From positions 284,673 to 348,672 of the forward strand of contig NZ_BBIS01000009.1 in NCBI RefSeq assembly GCF_000730605.1: a DNA stretch of 64,000 nucleotides, in the 5' to 3' direction. The position numbers were made by a program, and so were the translations under genes. Of this stretch, positions 46,760 through 56,470 are shown piece after piece. Below the pieces are notes generated by a model. It made no database searches. It was given only the letters and a program-made list of their open reading frames with translations, and was not told the DNA's origin. Every line of letters starts with the position of its first letter. Positions within the stretch are counted from its first letter, which is position 1. The DNA comes from Pseudomonas monteilii NBRC 103158 = DSM 14164. GTDB lineage: Bacteria > Pseudomonadota > Gammaproteobacteria > Pseudomonadales > Pseudomonadaceae.

Positions 46760-49276
46760 TTACAGGGCCTTGGCCAAAAATGCTGCTGTACGGCTTACCG
46801 CACACCCAGCCACCACCTGCGGCGTGCCACTGACCACCACCTTGCCCCCGGCATCGCCGGCACCCGGCCCGATATCGATCACCCAGTCGCTTTGCGCTAC
46901 CACACGCATGTCATGTTCAACCACCACCACGCTGTGCCCGCCGTCGACCAGGCGGTTCAGTTGCACCAGCAACCGGTCGATGTCTTGCGGGTGCAAGCCG
47001 TTGGTGGGCTCGTCCAGCACATACAGCGTTGCCCCGCGGGCCGTGCGTTGCAGCTCGGTCGCCAGTTTGATCCGTTGCGCTTCACCACCGGACAGTTCGG
47101 TAGCCGGTTGGCCCAGGCGAAGGTAGCCCAGGCCGATGTCCTGCAACACTTGCAGGCAACGCCGCGCCGGTGGCTGTTCGGCAAAGACCTGCAGGGCTTG
47201 CTCGACAGTCAACTGCAGCACTTGCGCAATGTTCATGCCTTGCCAGCTCACCGCCAGGGTTTCAGGGTTGTAGCGGTCTCCATGGCAGGTGGGGCAGGGG
47301 GCGTAGACACTGGGCATGAACAGCAGCTCAACGCTGACGAAGCCTTCGCCTTCGCAATTGGCGCAGCGGCCCTTGGCAACGTTGAAGGAAAAGCGCCCCG
47401 CGTCGAAGCCCTGTGCCTTGGCCTGCTCAGTGGCCGCGAACAGCTTGCGCACGTGGTCGAACAGGCCGGTGTAGGTGGCCAGGTTGGAGCGAGGCGTGCG
47501 ACCGATCGGCTTCTGGTCGACCTGTACCAGGCGCTTGATGCTATCCAGGCCAGCGCTGACATGCCCACTGCCGGTCTGCTCAGGCGCGTCCTCCAGGCTT
47601 GGTTCTTCGGGCTCGCTGCGTTGCTCGGCATGGCCCAGGTGCGCACCGACCAGCTCCAGCAGGGCCTGGCTGACCAGGCTGGACTTGCCCGAGCCGGAAA
47701 TGCCCGTAACGGCGGTAAAGCAGCCCAGCGGGAATGCGGCGCTGAGGTTGTTGAGGTTGTTACGGGTAATGCCTTCAAGCGTGAGCCAGTTTCGGGCCTG
47801 GCGTGGCGCACGTGTGGCCCGGGACTGTGCATTGAACAGATAGGTGCGGGTGCAAGATGGCTCGACCTCGGCCAGGCCTGCGGGCGGCCCGCTGTAGAGT
47901 ATGGTGCCACCATGCTCGCCGGCAGCCGGCCCTACATCCACCAGCCAGTCGGCGCGGCGCATGGTGTCCAGGTCGTGCTCCACCACATACACCGAGTTGC
48001 CCGCGTGCTTCAGGCGTTGCAGGGCTTCCAACAACGCCTCGCTGTCGGCCGGGTGTAAGCCGGCCGAGGGCTCGTCAAGCACGTAGATCACACCGAACAG
48101 CTGTGAGTTGAGCTGGGTGGCCAGGCGCAAGCGTTGCAGCTCACCCGAAGACAAGGTGGGGGTGCTGCGCTCCAGGGCCAGGTAACCGAGGCCAAGGTCG
48201 AGCAGCGTGTCGATGCGCTCCAGCAATTCCTTGGCGATGCGTTGTGCCGCCAGGCGCTTTTCCAGGGTCAGGTCGTCTTGCGGGTGCGCCAGATAGTCAG
48301 CTGCCGACACTTTGCGGAACACCTCGGCCAGCGCCTGCAGCGACAAGTGCGACAGTTCGGCGATATCCATGCCGGCGAAGGTCACGCCCAGCGACTCGCG
48401 CTTCAAGCGCTTGCCTTGGCACAGCGGGCAGGGGATGGGGCGCATGTACTGGGCCACGCGTTTACGCATCTGTGCGCTCTGCGAGTGCATGAAGGTATGC
48501 AGCACGTAACGCCGGGCACCCATGAACGTGCCTTGATAGCTAGGCTCCTGCTTGCGCTTGAGTGCGGCGCGGGTCTGCGCGGGCGTCAGGCCGGCATACA
48601 CCGGCGCGGTGGGCGTTTCTTCGGTGAACAGGATCCAGTCGCGTTGCGCCTGGGGCAAGTCGCGCCAAGGGATATCGACGTCATAGCCCAGCGTTACCAG
48701 AATGTCGCGCTGGTTCTGGCCCTGCCAGGCCATCGGCCACGCTGCCACCGCGCGTTCGCGAATGGTCAGTGACGGGTCGGGGACCATGGTCGCTTCGGTC
48801 ACCTCGAAGACCCGGCCCATGCCATGGCACTCCGGGCACGCGCCCTGGGGCGTGTTTGGCGAAAAGTCTTCGGCATATAGCATCGCTTGCCCGGCCGGGT
48901 AGTGGCCGGCGCGTGAGTAGAGCATGCGGATCGAGTTGGACAAGGTGGTCACGCTGCCCACCGAGGAACGCGCACTGGGTGTGCCACGTTGCTGCTGCAG
49001 GGCCACGGCTGGAGGCAGGCCTTCGATCGCATCTACGTCTGGCACGCCAACCTGGTCGATCAGGCGCCGGGCATAGGGTGCCACTGATTCGAAATAGCGG
49101 CGCTGGGCTTCGGCATACAACGTGGAGAAGGCCAGTGACGATTTGCCTGAGCCGGATACGCCGGTAAACACCACCAGCGCATCGCGGGGGATATCGACAT
49201 CGATGTTCTTCAGGTTGTGCTCGCGGGCACCCCGCACACGGACGAAGCCGTTTGGGGTGATTGGGCGTGGAGGCAT
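46760..49276 (-). CDS. UvrA-like ABC ATPase (class II UvrA), 838 aa
   Basis: Double-ABC protein related to excision-repair UvrA. Walker [13 protein letters not shown] and [11 protein letters not shown], the signature [15 protein letters not shown] and [15 protein letters not shown], and zinc-finger Cys pairs ([35 protein letters not shown]) are present. It is about 100 residues shorter than true UvrA and lacks most of the UvrB-contact region, which defines class II UvrA; some members protect antibiotic producers against DNA-binding drugs. ATG 49276 has AAGGA upstream; the longer frame to 49363 is not supported. Confidence 0.9.
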   Translation of the reverse strand: MPPRPITPNGFVRVRGAREHNLKNIDVDIPRDALVVFTGVSGSGKSSLAFSTLYAEAQRRYFESVAPYARRLIDQVGVPDVDAIEGLPPAVALQQQRGTPSARSSVGSVTTLSNSIRMLYSRAGHYPAGQAMLYAEDFSPNTPQGACPECHGMGRVFEVTEATMVPDPSLTIRERAVAAWPMAWQGQNQRDILVTLGYDVDIPWRDLPQAQRDWILFTEETPTAPVYAGLTPAQTRAALKRKQEPSYQGTFMGARRYVLHTFMHSQSAQMRKRVAQYMRPIPCPLCQGKRLKRESLGVTFAGMDIAELSHLSLQALAEVFRKVSAADYLAHPQDDLTLEKRLAAQRIAKELLERIDTLLDLGLGYLALERSTPTLSSGELQRLRLATQLNSQLFGVIYVLDEPSAGLHPADSEALLEALQRLKHAGNSVYVVEHDLDTMRRADWLVDVGPAAGEHGGTILYSGPPAGLAEVEPSCTRTYLFNAQSRATRAPRQARNWLTLEGITRNNLNNLSAAFPLGCFTAVTGISGSGKSSLVSQALLELVGAHLGHAEQRSEPEEPSLEDAPEQTGSGHVSAGLDSIKRLVQVDQKPIGRTPRSNLATYTGLFDHVRKLFAATEQAKAQGFDAGRFSFNVAKGRCANCEGEGFVSVELLFMPSVYAPCPTCHGDRYNPETLAVSWQGMNIAQVLQLTVEQALQVFAEQPPARRCLQVLQDIGLGYLRLGQPATELSGGEAQRIKLATELQRTARGATLYVLDEPTNGLHPQDIDRLLVQLNRLVDGGHSVVVVEHDMRVVAQSDWVIDIGPGAGDAGGKVVVSGTPQVVAGCAVSRTAAFLAKAL

Positions 49277-49436
49277 GACGCAGTCCTTGGCTGTTTCGGA
49301 ACAGTGCGCCCAAGGTAACAGTAATTGCAGCCATCGTGTGTGGGTAATGTTTCCGCTCAGCAAATCTGCGAGTTATTGATTAAGGGTGATGGGGTTAGTG
49401 TGAAGGGGCAAGTAACACTAACAGGAACTGCAAAAC

Positions 49437-50249
49437 ATGCGAACTTCATATTTATTGGCCATTGACCAACAGGCCTCCGTGCACGCCAGTAATAACTTCC
49501 CGTTACAGCCCTATACACCCTATGGCTATCAGGGGGGCAAGGGCTGCCCGCTGTTGGCCTTTGCCGGAGAGGCCGGCGCGCTTCTGCCGCAGGGTTATCT
49601 ACTTGGCAACGGCAAGCGTGCCTATCACACCGGGACAATGCGCTTTCACAGCCCGGACGTATTCAGCCCGTTTGGTCGTGGAGGGCTTAATGCCTATGCC
49701 TACTGCATGGGGGACCCGATTAACAAGGTCGACCGTGATGGTCATTCGCCCACACGGGTAGTCGGGCAAGCAACAGGACTTGTTTGGGGAACGGTAGGCA
49801 TGTTGTCTTCACTGAACAAGGCATCCAAAGCAATCGTCAAACGTTCAATTGCCAAGGCTAACGGAACGCCAATACCCAAGGAGTTCAACAATTCAAGCCG
49901 TACCAATAATGCAATGATATTTATGGGCGGCCTGGCGGGTACCATCGTCAAGGCACCCAGTGCGGTGTTCGCTTTTTCAGCGCCCTTTGAGTCAGTGGGG
50001 GCTGAACTGGTGACCGGGGCCGGAATAGCCGCAGGCTCTCTCGCCGGAGTGGGCAAGCTGAGGCAACTGTTCAACGATGTAAAATCGACTTATCAGGAAG
50101 CCACAGCGAATAGATTGCCACTTGGCAAGTTGGTAATAGAGTCCATCAAGGAAGCCACCGGCTGGAACCAATTACGCGGCCGGGAATCGGCCATTCTCGA
50201 ACCCTTGCCAGAACAAATATTATTGGTTCGCCTCCCCGCCATGAAGTAG
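49437..50249 (+). CDS. standalone RHS-repeat-core protein with variable C-terminus, 270 aa
   Basis: N-terminal 105 residues are the RHS-associated core in short form: SYLLAIDQQASVHASN, YTPYGYQ, LLAFAGEAG, GYLLGNGKRAYHTGTMRFHSPDVFSPFGRGGLNAYAYCMGDPINKVDRDGHSP. The rest is unique: a hydrophobic stretch (TNNAMIFMGGLAGTIVKAPSAVFAFSAPFESVGAELVTGAGIAAGSLAGVG) and a basic tail. AGGAACT precedes the ATG. Such proteins lack the YD-repeat barrel and any secretion signal; they are likely remnants or reservoirs of toxin tips, with the tail as the variable part. No immunity gene is obvious beside it. Confidence 0.72.
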   Translation: MRTSYLLAIDQQASVHASNNFPLQPYTPYGYQGGKGCPLLAFAGEAGALLPQGYLLGNGKRAYHTGTMRFHSPDVFSPFGRGGLNAYAYCMGDPINKVDRDGHSPTRVVGQATGLVWGTVGMLSSLNKASKAIVKRSIAKANGTPIPKEFNNSSRTNNAMIFMGGLAGTIVKAPSAVFAFSAPFESVGAELVTGAGIAAGSLAGVGKLRQLFNDVKSTYQEATANRLPLGKLVIESIKEATGWNQLRGRESAILEPLPEQILLVRLPAMK

Positions 50250-50431
50250 TGCTTGCCGTTGCAAGCAATGGCAGCCCTGATCGGCGCTTTCGGTTCCACG
50301 CTGTGAAACCAGATTCGATTGTGCTTCATCGCTCCTCGCGCTTATCTGTTTGCAAGAACGACCTGCCTCAGCCGTCGTGACCTCAAGGCGAACAACAAGA
50401 ACGGGAAACCACCCGCGCGAGGAGACTCCAC

Positions 50432-51607
50432 ATGTCCCGACATCAGCACATCCTGGCCTGGCTTGACGATGTGGCCAGCGAGCTGCACGCGATCCGTCAC
50501 GATATCCACGCTCACCCGGAACTGGGTTTTGAAGAAAACCGCACGTCTGCACTGGTCGCCCAGTTGCTTGAGGCGTGGGGCTATGAGGTGCACACCGGCA
50601 TCGGCAAGACTGGCGTGGTCGGCGTGTTACGCAATGGCAGCAGCTCACGCCGTCTGGGCCTGCGCGCCGACATGGACGCGCTGCCCATCCACGAGGCCAC
50701 GGGCGCGACGTACAGCAGCCAGCACCAGGGTTGCATGCACGCCTGCGGCCATGACGGTCACACCACCATGCTGCTCGGCGCCGCGCGGTACCTGGCGGCG
50801 ACCCGGCAGTTCGACGGCACGCTGACGCTGATCTTCCAGCCGGCCGAGGAGGGCCAGGGCGGCGCCGAGGCGATGCTGGCCGACGGCCTGCTGGAGCGCT
50901 TCCCTTGCGATGCCCTGTTCGGCATGCACAACATGCCGGGCCTGCCAGCCGGGCACCTGGGTTTTCGCGAGGGCCCGATGATGGCCTCGCAAGACTTGCT
51001 GACGGTGACACTCGACGGGGTTGGCGGCCATGGTTCGATGCCGCACCTGACCATCGACCCGCTGGTGGCGGCGGCCAGTGTGGTGATGGCACTGCAAACC
51101 GTGGTGGCGCGTAATATCGATGCGCAGGAGGCGGCTGTTGTCACGGTGGGTGCGCTGCAGGCCGGTGAAGCGGCCAACGTGATCCCGCAGCAGGCGTTGC
51201 TGCGCCTTAGCTTGCGCGCTCTGAACGCCGAGGTGCGGGCAAAGACCCTGGAACGGGTGCGGGCGATCATCGTCAGCCAGGCCGAAAGCTTTGGCTGCAG
51301 TGCCAGCATCGAACACCGTCCGGCTTACCCGGTGCTGGTCAACCATGGCGCAGAGAACGCCTTCGCCACGCAGGTCGGGGTGGAACTGCTGGGTGCCGAG
51401 GCGGTGGATGCCAACACCCGCAAGCTGATGGGCAGCGAAGACTTCGCCTGGATGCTGCAACGTTGCCCGGGTGCCTACCTGTTCATCGGCAATGGGGTAT
51501 CGCGGCCGATGGTGCACAACCCGGCCTACGACTTCAACGACGACATCCTGCTGACCGGCGCCGCCTACTGGGGCGCGCTGGCAGAGCGCTGGCTCGCACC
51601 CGCCTGA
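50432..51607 (+). CDS. M20 amidohydrolase (hippurate/N-acyl-amino-acid hydrolase), 391 aa
   Basis: Zinc peptidase-like enzyme that removes acyl groups from amino acids. Family motifs: RHDIHAHPELGFEE, ADMDALPIHE, CMHACGHDGHTTMLLG (metal ligands), QPAEEGQGGAEAM, and the dimerisation domain around GVGGHGSMPHLTIDPL. A GAGGAG site precedes ATG 50432. It is followed by an MHS-type carrier and an amidase gene on the same strand, which suggests an operon for uptake and cleavage of an amide or N-acyl compound. Confidence 0.9.
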   Translation: MSRHQHILAWLDDVASELHAIRHDIHAHPELGFEENRTSALVAQLLEAWGYEVHTGIGKTGVVGVLRNGSSSRRLGLRADMDALPIHEATGATYSSQHQGCMHACGHDGHTTMLLGAARYLAATRQFDGTLTLIFQPAEEGQGGAEAMLADGLLERFPCDALFGMHNMPGLPAGHLGFREGPMMASQDLLTVTLDGVGGHGSMPHLTIDPLVAAASVVMALQTVVARNIDAQEAAVVTVGALQAGEAANVIPQQALLRLSLRALNAEVRAKTLERVRAIIVSQAESFGCSASIEHRPAYPVLVNHGAENAFATQVGVELLGAEAVDANTRKLMGSEDFAWMLQRCPGAYLFIGNGVSRPMVHNPAYDFNDDILLTGAAYWGALAERWLAPA

Positions 51608-51689
51608 CCTTCCCATTTACGACTGCCGCTGGAACCCGGGTGCGACCGTGCCCGGGTGATCACCCAATCATTGTGTGGAGTGTTCCCCT

Positions 51690-53000
51690 ATGCAGACTTC
51701 GAGCACTGGCGTGTCGCGTACCCGGCAGGTGGTCGCTGCCGTTATCGGCAACGCCCTGGAGTGGTATGACTTTATCGTGTATGGCTTTCTGGCCAGCATC
51801 ATTGCCCGGCAGTTTTTCCCGTCCGACGATGAGTACGCCTCGCTGCTGATGGCCCTGGCCACCTTTGGCGTCGGCTTTTTCATGCGCCCGGTGGGTGGTG
51901 TGTTGCTGGGCATGTATTCCGATCGCAAGGGCCGCAAGGCGGCCATGCAGATGATCATCCGGCTGATGACCGTGTCGATCGCCATGATCGCTTTTGCCCC
52001 CGATTACCTGGCCATTGGCATGGCCGCGCCGATGCTGATCGTGGTGGCGCGTATGCTGCAGGGCTTCGCTACCGGTGGCGAATACGCCAGCGCGACAGCG
52101 TTTCTGGTGGAAAGTGCGCCGGCCCACCGCAAGGGTCTGTATGGTTCGTGGCAACTGGTGGGGCAGTGCCTGGCGGTGTTTTCCGGGGCGGCAATGGTCG
52201 CCCTGGTGACGCACCTGTGTTCGCCTGAGGCACTGGACAGCTGGGGCTGGCGCATTCCGTTCGTGCTCGGCCTGCTGATCGGCCCGGTGGGGCTGTGGAT
52301 TCGCAAGCATATGGAGGAGCCGGAAGAGTTCGTCGAAGCGCGCCGCCAGGCCAAGGGCCACTCGCCCAGCCTGTGGCAGGTGTTGCGTGAGCACCGGCGC
52401 AGCCTGCTGGTGTCGATGGGCCTGGCCTGTGGCGCGACGGTGTCGTTCTACGTGGTGCTGGTGAACATGCCGACCTTCGCCCACAAGAACCTCGGGCTGC
52501 CGCTGGACCAGGTGCTGCTGGTGCAGATGCTGGCCGTGGGGCTGATGACCGTTGTGATTCCGTTGTCTGGCGCGCTGTCGGACCGGCTGGGCAGGCGCCC
52601 GGTTCTGATGGCCTTCACCTTGGCGTTCTTCGTGATGGTCTACCCGCTGTATGTATGGGTGGCCGCAGCGCCGTCCGTGGAGCGCCTGCTGATCATGCAA
52701 CTGCTGCTGTGCACCGTCATCGGCGGCTTCTTCGGCCCGGCACCCACTGCATTGGCCGAGCAGTTCCCGGTCGAGGTGCGCTCCACCGGTGTGTCGGTGG
52801 CCTATAACGTGGCAGTGATGGTGTTCGGCGGCTTTGCGCCGTTGATCGTGACCTGGCTGAGCAAGGTGCTCGGCACCCCGGTGGCGCCTTCGTTCTATGT
52901 GCTGTTCGCCTGCCTGCTGACGCTGCTGGGTACCTACTGCCTGAAAGAAGCACCTCGGGTGGCCAAGTCTGCCAACTTCAACCTTGGAGTGAAACCGTGA
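51690..53000 (+). CDS. MFS metabolite:H+ symporter (MHS family), 436 aa
   Basis: Twelve-helix symporter. The family pattern RTRQVVAAVIGNALEWYDFIVYGFLASIIARQFFP and the loop 2-3 GMYSDRKGRKAAMQ are diagnostic for the MHS group that takes up citrate, shikimate, proline/betaine or dicarboxylates. Start ATG 51690 follows TGTGGAG; an upstream GTG at 51675 is in frame but has a poorer site. It overlaps the amidase start by four bases (GTGA). It probably imports the compound attacked by the M20 enzyme and the amidase. Confidence 0.9.
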   Translation: MQTSSTGVSRTRQVVAAVIGNALEWYDFIVYGFLASIIARQFFPSDDEYASLLMALATFGVGFFMRPVGGVLLGMYSDRKGRKAAMQMIIRLMTVSIAMIAFAPDYLAIGMAAPMLIVVARMLQGFATGGEYASATAFLVESAPAHRKGLYGSWQLVGQCLAVFSGAAMVALVTHLCSPEALDSWGWRIPFVLGLLIGPVGLWIRKHMEEPEEFVEARRQAKGHSPSLWQVLREHRRSLLVSMGLACGATVSFYVVLVNMPTFAHKNLGLPLDQVLLVQMLAVGLMTVVIPLSGALSDRLGRRPVLMAFTLAFFVMVYPLYVWVAAAPSVERLLIMQLLLCTVIGGFFGPAPTALAEQFPVEVRSTGVSVAYNVAVMVFGGFAPLIVTWLSKVLGTPVAPSFYVLFACLLTLLGTYCLKEAPRVAKSANFNLGVKP

Positions 53001-54454
53001 AGCCGCTAGCCATCGACCCCCTCGTAGCCCTCGATGCCGATGCATTGTCCCAGGCTATCCATGCCCGCCAGGTGTCGTGTCGGGACGTGATGCAGGCCTA
53101 CCTGCTGCACATCGAACGCTGCAACCCTGTCGTCAATGCGCTGGTCTCACTGCGCCCGGCCGAAGCGCTGCTGGCCGAGGCCGATGAGCGTGACCGTGAA
53201 CTGGCCCGTGGCCATTCGCGAGGCTGGATGCATGGCATGCCGCAGGCGATCAAGGACCTGGCAGCCACTGCCGGGCTGCGCACCACCCTTGGCTCCCCCT
53301 TGTTTGCCGAACAGGTACCCGAGCAGGACGCGATCAGTGTTGCGCGGGTGCGGGCGAGCGGGGCGCTGATCGTGGGCAAGAGTAACGTGCCCGAGTTCGG
53401 CCTCGGCTCGCAAACCTACAACACCCTGTTCGGTACCACCACCAATGCCTACGACCCGCAGCGTGTGGCCGGTGGCAGCAGTGGCGGGGCGGCAGCGGCG
53501 CTGGCCATGCGCCTGCTGCCGGTCGCCGACGGTAGCGACATGATGGGCTCGCTGCGCAACCCGGCGGCGTTCAACAATGTGTTCGGCCTGCGCCCCTCAC
53601 AGGGCCGAGTGCCCCATGGGCCTGCGCCCGAACTGTTCGTGCAGCAGCTGGCCACCGAGGGGCCCATGGGCCGCAGCGTGGTTGACGTGGCGCGGTTGCT
53701 GTCGATACAGGCTGGCGTCGACGCACGGGTACCCCTGTCGCTGAGCGAAGGTCGGCGGGATTTTACCGCCGGTTTGCAGCGTGATTTCCGGGGCGTGCGG
53801 GTCGGCTGGCTGGGTGATTACAACGGCTACCTGCCCATGGATGACGGGGTGATGAGCCTGTGCGAGTCGGCGCTGGCCGACTTTGCCGAACTGGGCTGCC
53901 GGGTGGAGGCTTGCCAGCCGGCATTCGACCTCGCGCGGTTGTGGCAATGCTGGCTGACCCATCGCCACTTCCTGGTGCACGGCAACCTCGGCGCGGCCTA
54001 TGCCGACCCGAACAAGCGCGCACGGCTCAAGCCTGAGGCACAGTGGGAAGTGGAAGGGGGTTTGCAACTGAGTGCGGCAGCGCTGTACCAGGCTTCGCTG
54101 GACCGCAGCGACTGGTACCGAGCTTTGGCCCATCTGTTCGAACGTTACGATTTTTTGCTGTTGCCATCGGCCCAGGTGTTCCCTTTCGATGCACGCCAGC
54201 CATGGCCGACGGTGGTTGGGGGGCGGGCGATGGACACCTACCACCGCTGGATGGAGGTGGTGATCGGGCCGACCCTGGCCGGCTTGCCGAGCCTCAGCGT
54301 ACCGGTCGGGTTCAGTGCTGCCGGGTTGCCCATGGGCCTGCAAATCATAGGCCCGGCCCAGGCTGACCATGCGGTGTTGCAGTTGGCGTATGCCCATGAA
54401 CAGCTCACCCGGTGGGTGGAGCGTTGCCCACCCCAGTGCCTGCAGGCGTCATGA
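52997..54454 (+). CDS. amidase (amidase-signature family), 485 aa
   Basis: Hydrolyses an amide bond using a Ser-Ser-Lys triad. Catalytic Lys lies in GMPQAIKDLAATAGLRTTLGSP, and the Gly/Ser-rich signature VAGGSSGGAAAALAMRLLPVADGSDMMGS carries both serines. Full family length. Starts with GTG at 52997 behind TTGGAGTG and overlaps the carrier stop. Together with M20 amidohydrolase and carrier it forms an amide-catabolic operon; the IclR gene 65 bases downstream probably regulates it. Confidence 0.9.
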   Translation: MKPLAIDPLVALDADALSQAIHARQVSCRDVMQAYLLHIERCNPVVNALVSLRPAEALLAEADERDRELARGHSRGWMHGMPQAIKDLAATAGLRTTLGSPLFAEQVPEQDAISVARVRASGALIVGKSNVPEFGLGSQTYNTLFGTTTNAYDPQRVAGGSSGGAAAALAMRLLPVADGSDMMGSLRNPAAFNNVFGLRPSQGRVPHGPAPELFVQQLATEGPMGRSVVDVARLLSIQAGVDARVPLSLSEGRRDFTAGLQRDFRGVRVGWLGDYNGYLPMDDGVMSLCESALADFAELGCRVEACQPAFDLARLWQCWLTHRHFLVHGNLGAAYADPNKRARLKPEAQWEVEGGLQLSAAALYQASLDRSDWYRALAHLFERYDFLLLPSAQVFPFDARQPWPTVVGGRAMDTYHRWMEVVIGPTLAGLPSLSVPVGFSAAGLPMGLQIIGPAQADHAVLQLAYAHEQLTRWVERCPPQCLQAS

Positions 54455-54519
54455 AAGCACCGGGCAGGCGCGGATCTTGCTGGCTATGCTGACCATCCCG
54501 CGACAAGGAGGTCAAAACC

Positions 54520-55293
54520 ATGGGCATCACGGCAGACAGTGGCGGCGTACGTTCCGTGGAACGGGCGTTGGCCATTGTCGACCTGTTGGGCGAACACCAG
54601 GCGCTGGGCCTGGAGGAACTGCATTACCTGACGGCGCTGCCCAAGGCCACGGTATCGCGCATGCTTGCCACCTTGCAGGAGCAAGGCTGGGTGTACCGTG
54701 GCCTGAGCGACCGGCGCTACCGGCTGTGCGCGCGGCGCCTGTTCGGCGACCGCCAGTTGCGTTTCAAGCGACGCCTGGTGGAAAGCGCTGCGCCCATGCT
54801 GCTGGAGCTGAGCGAACGCACCGGGCTGGTAGCAGACCTGTCGTGCTTTGACGGCGAACGGCTGGAGGTGATGGAGAGTGCCATCCCCCAAGTGTTGCGC
54901 AAGCGCTACCCGCACACCTGCCAGATTGTTGGGCACCATGCCAGCCTGTTCCATTCGGCGATGGGGCGGGCCTGCCTGGGTGAGCTGGCGGAGGACGAAG
55001 TGCAGCGCTTGGCGGCCCATGAGCGGCTGCGCGATGACACGGTGCTGCGCAATATCGAGGAAGACGCACACAAGGGCTTTGGCCAGCGGACCGAAGGTCA
55101 CTGGGAGTATCCGGTGCGGTTGCCGTTCCTGATTCGCGCCATCGCCTTGCCGGTACATGCCGAAGGGCGCCTGGCCGGGAGCATTGCCTTGCACTGGCCA
55201 CTGGACCAGGCGCCGGTCGAGCGGGTGTTGAACCTGCACCTTGGCAGCCTGGAGAGCACCGTAGGTGAAGTACAGCGGGCCATGATGGCCTGA
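54520..55293 (+). CDS. IclR-family transcriptional regulator, 257 aa
   Basis: N-terminal winged helix (SVERALAIVDLLGEHQALGLEELHYLTALPKATVSRMLATLQEQGWV) and C-terminal effector domain (TGLVADLSCFDGERLEVMESA, HHASLFHSAMGRACLGEL). A perfect AAGGAGG precedes the ATG. Its place at the end of the amide operon suggests it controls that operon by binding the amide or its product; IclR proteins often act as repressors. Confidence 0.9.
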   Translation: MGITADSGGVRSVERALAIVDLLGEHQALGLEELHYLTALPKATVSRMLATLQEQGWVYRGLSDRRYRLCARRLFGDRQLRFKRRLVESAAPMLLELSERTGLVADLSCFDGERLEVMESAIPQVLRKRYPHTCQIVGHHASLFHSAMGRACLGELAEDEVQRLAAHERLRDDTVLRNIEEDAHKGFGQRTEGHWEYPVRLPFLIRAIALPVHAEGRLAGSIALHWPLDQAPVERVLNLHLGSLESTVGEVQRAMMA

Positions 55294-55339
55294 GTTTTTC
55301 TGAGCCGGCCTTTTCGTGGGTAAACCCGCTTTTGTTCTT

Positions 55340-55546
55340 GTTGTGTCTGGTTTCGAGCAAGTGAGCCGATGGGTCATAGCGATAGCGCAAATCGCCGCTG
55401 TTCAGGTCTTTGATGTGGTGTAACTGGCTAGCTTCGTTGTAGCGATAACTGCGCGCCGCGATGCGTTTGGACTTCCCTTGGCGGGCTAGCGTCATCAGCC
55501 CACGTATACCAACGTAGAGGAGCTCGAAAGTTGGGAGCGGCGGCAA
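55340..55546 (-). pseudogene. scrap of an RHS tip (module 3)
   Basis: The minus-strand frame reads LLYVGIRGLMTLARQGKSKRIAARSYRYNEASQLHHIKDLNSGDLRYRYDPS, very close to the YD segment ending in YRYD of the large RHS gene, then loses similarity after RHN. It has no toxin, core motif or start of its own. It joins to the upstream hairpin and the intact PAAR gene exactly as module 2 joins to its PAAR pseudogene, so it is the remains of an older RHS C-terminal module. Confidence 0.75.
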
Positions 55547-55572
55547 CAGACATACTGCTTGGATGTCTGTTG
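55544..55572. repeat. conserved hairpin copy A at an RHS-module junction
   Basis: CAACAGACAT and ATGTCTGTTG form a perfect 10-pair stem around the 9-base loop ACTGCTTGG. The same hairpin occurs at 57956-57984, each time between the PAAR gene or pseudogene and the RHS tip. Confidence 0.8.
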
Positions 55573-55582
55573 TTCGCCTACT

Positions 55583-55864
55583 TCACTTGGCCAAGTTGGC
55601 TCGGCGATGGACGCTGCCATGTGATGCGCTGGCGATAAGGGTGGCGCCGCACGCGGTTTTCATGCCGTCAAGGGCGACGGGGATGCCGTTGACGCGGTAG
55701 GTGTCGCTGCCTTCGATTATTGGGAACTCGCCCTTGCATAGCGGGCAGAAGACCATGTTGCCTTTGCCGACCATTGGTTTGCCGTTGAGGTTTGTATGCG
55801 GGATACCTTCAATTACGTACCCTCCATGATCTGTCCTATCGCCAAGGCGAACGATGTGGCTCAT
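55583..55864 (-). CDS. PAAR-domain protein, 93 aa
   Basis: Small PAAR protein, the sharp cap that binds VgrG at the tip of a type VI secretion apparatus. Visible hallmarks: MSHIVRLGDRTDHGGYVIEG, the pair of Cys in CPLCKGEFPIIEG, and VNGIPVALDGMKTACGATLIAS with the metal-binding His/Cys pattern (HxxG, CxxC, C, H). Full-length and intact. It lies between the DUF1963 immunity gene and the module 3 RHS scrap, 12 bases after the former. A mutated second copy is at 58013-58273. Confidence 0.87.
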   Translation of the reverse strand: MSHIVRLGDRTDHGGYVIEGIPHTNLNGKPMVGKGNMVFCPLCKGEFPIIEGSDTYRVNGIPVALDGMKTACGATLIASASHGSVHRRANLAK

Positions 55865-55876
55865 AAAATATCGCCT

Positions 55877-56458
55877 TTAGGAAGTTTGTATTTTTAAGAG
55901 TCCGGCTTCAGTACCGCTCTCAGAAATATTAGGGGATAAAAGTAAGTAGCTCATGCCTCCTGCGAATAGGCCTCTGTGGTCTGGGAACAGCGCGTCTAGG
56001 TCGTATTCATCGATTTGCATAAAAAAAACCAATCCGTTGCTCTCGTCATCTTGTATCCAGCATGGTATTCCCCCTACTTTCGATATCCCATTTGCACTAC
56101 TGTCTTGCTCGTTTGTTTCCTCCGTCCCAATGGGGAGTTTTTTGAGGGGGAAGGGGTGTTCACTTCTTTCAATATTCGCGACTGAGTACGCAATAGCAAT
56201 GCCATTTTCATTCATTGCTTTATGTATGTGGTTTAGAGGGTTGGTGTCGAAGGGGGTGAATACAGAGATGGTAAGTTCGCGATCTACTGAGATCTCATTA
56301 CTATTATCGTTAATAAAGCTTGCGGGCAGGCTGATTAGATGTATTAGTGGGCAGCCTTGTGAGTCATGCGGCCATGCTATATTTTGGGGTAGGCACGGAC
56401 TTCCTCCTAGGAAGGCCTCATCTTTCTTTGGGGGGGCTGAGAATGTTAGTTTTTTCAA
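55877..56458 (-). CDS. DUF1963 (YwqG-like) protein, likely immunity protein, 193 aa
   Basis: AT-richer than its neighbours. Starts with TTG at 56458, justified by AGGAG nine bases upstream. DUF1963 pattern: LGGSPCLPQNIAWPHDSQGCPLIHLISL, then acidic strands and VFFMQIDEYDLDALFPDHRGLFAGGMSYLLL. DUF1963 proteins occur as immunity proteins beside RHS and other polymorphic toxins. It starts 12 bases after the end of the module 2 toxin reading frame, so it is the expected antidote of that toxin, whichever state the toxin is in. Confidence 0.8.
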   Translation of the reverse strand: MKKLTFSAPPKKDEAFLGGSPCLPQNIAWPHDSQGCPLIHLISLPASFINDNSNEISVDRELTISVFTPFDTNPLNHIHKAMNENGIAIAYSVANIERSEHPFPLKKLPIGTEETNEQDSSANGISKVGGIPCWIQDDESNGLVFFMQIDEYDLDALFPDHRGLFAGGMSYLLLSPNISESGTEAGLLKIQTS

Positions 56459-56470
56459 AGTAATAAACTC

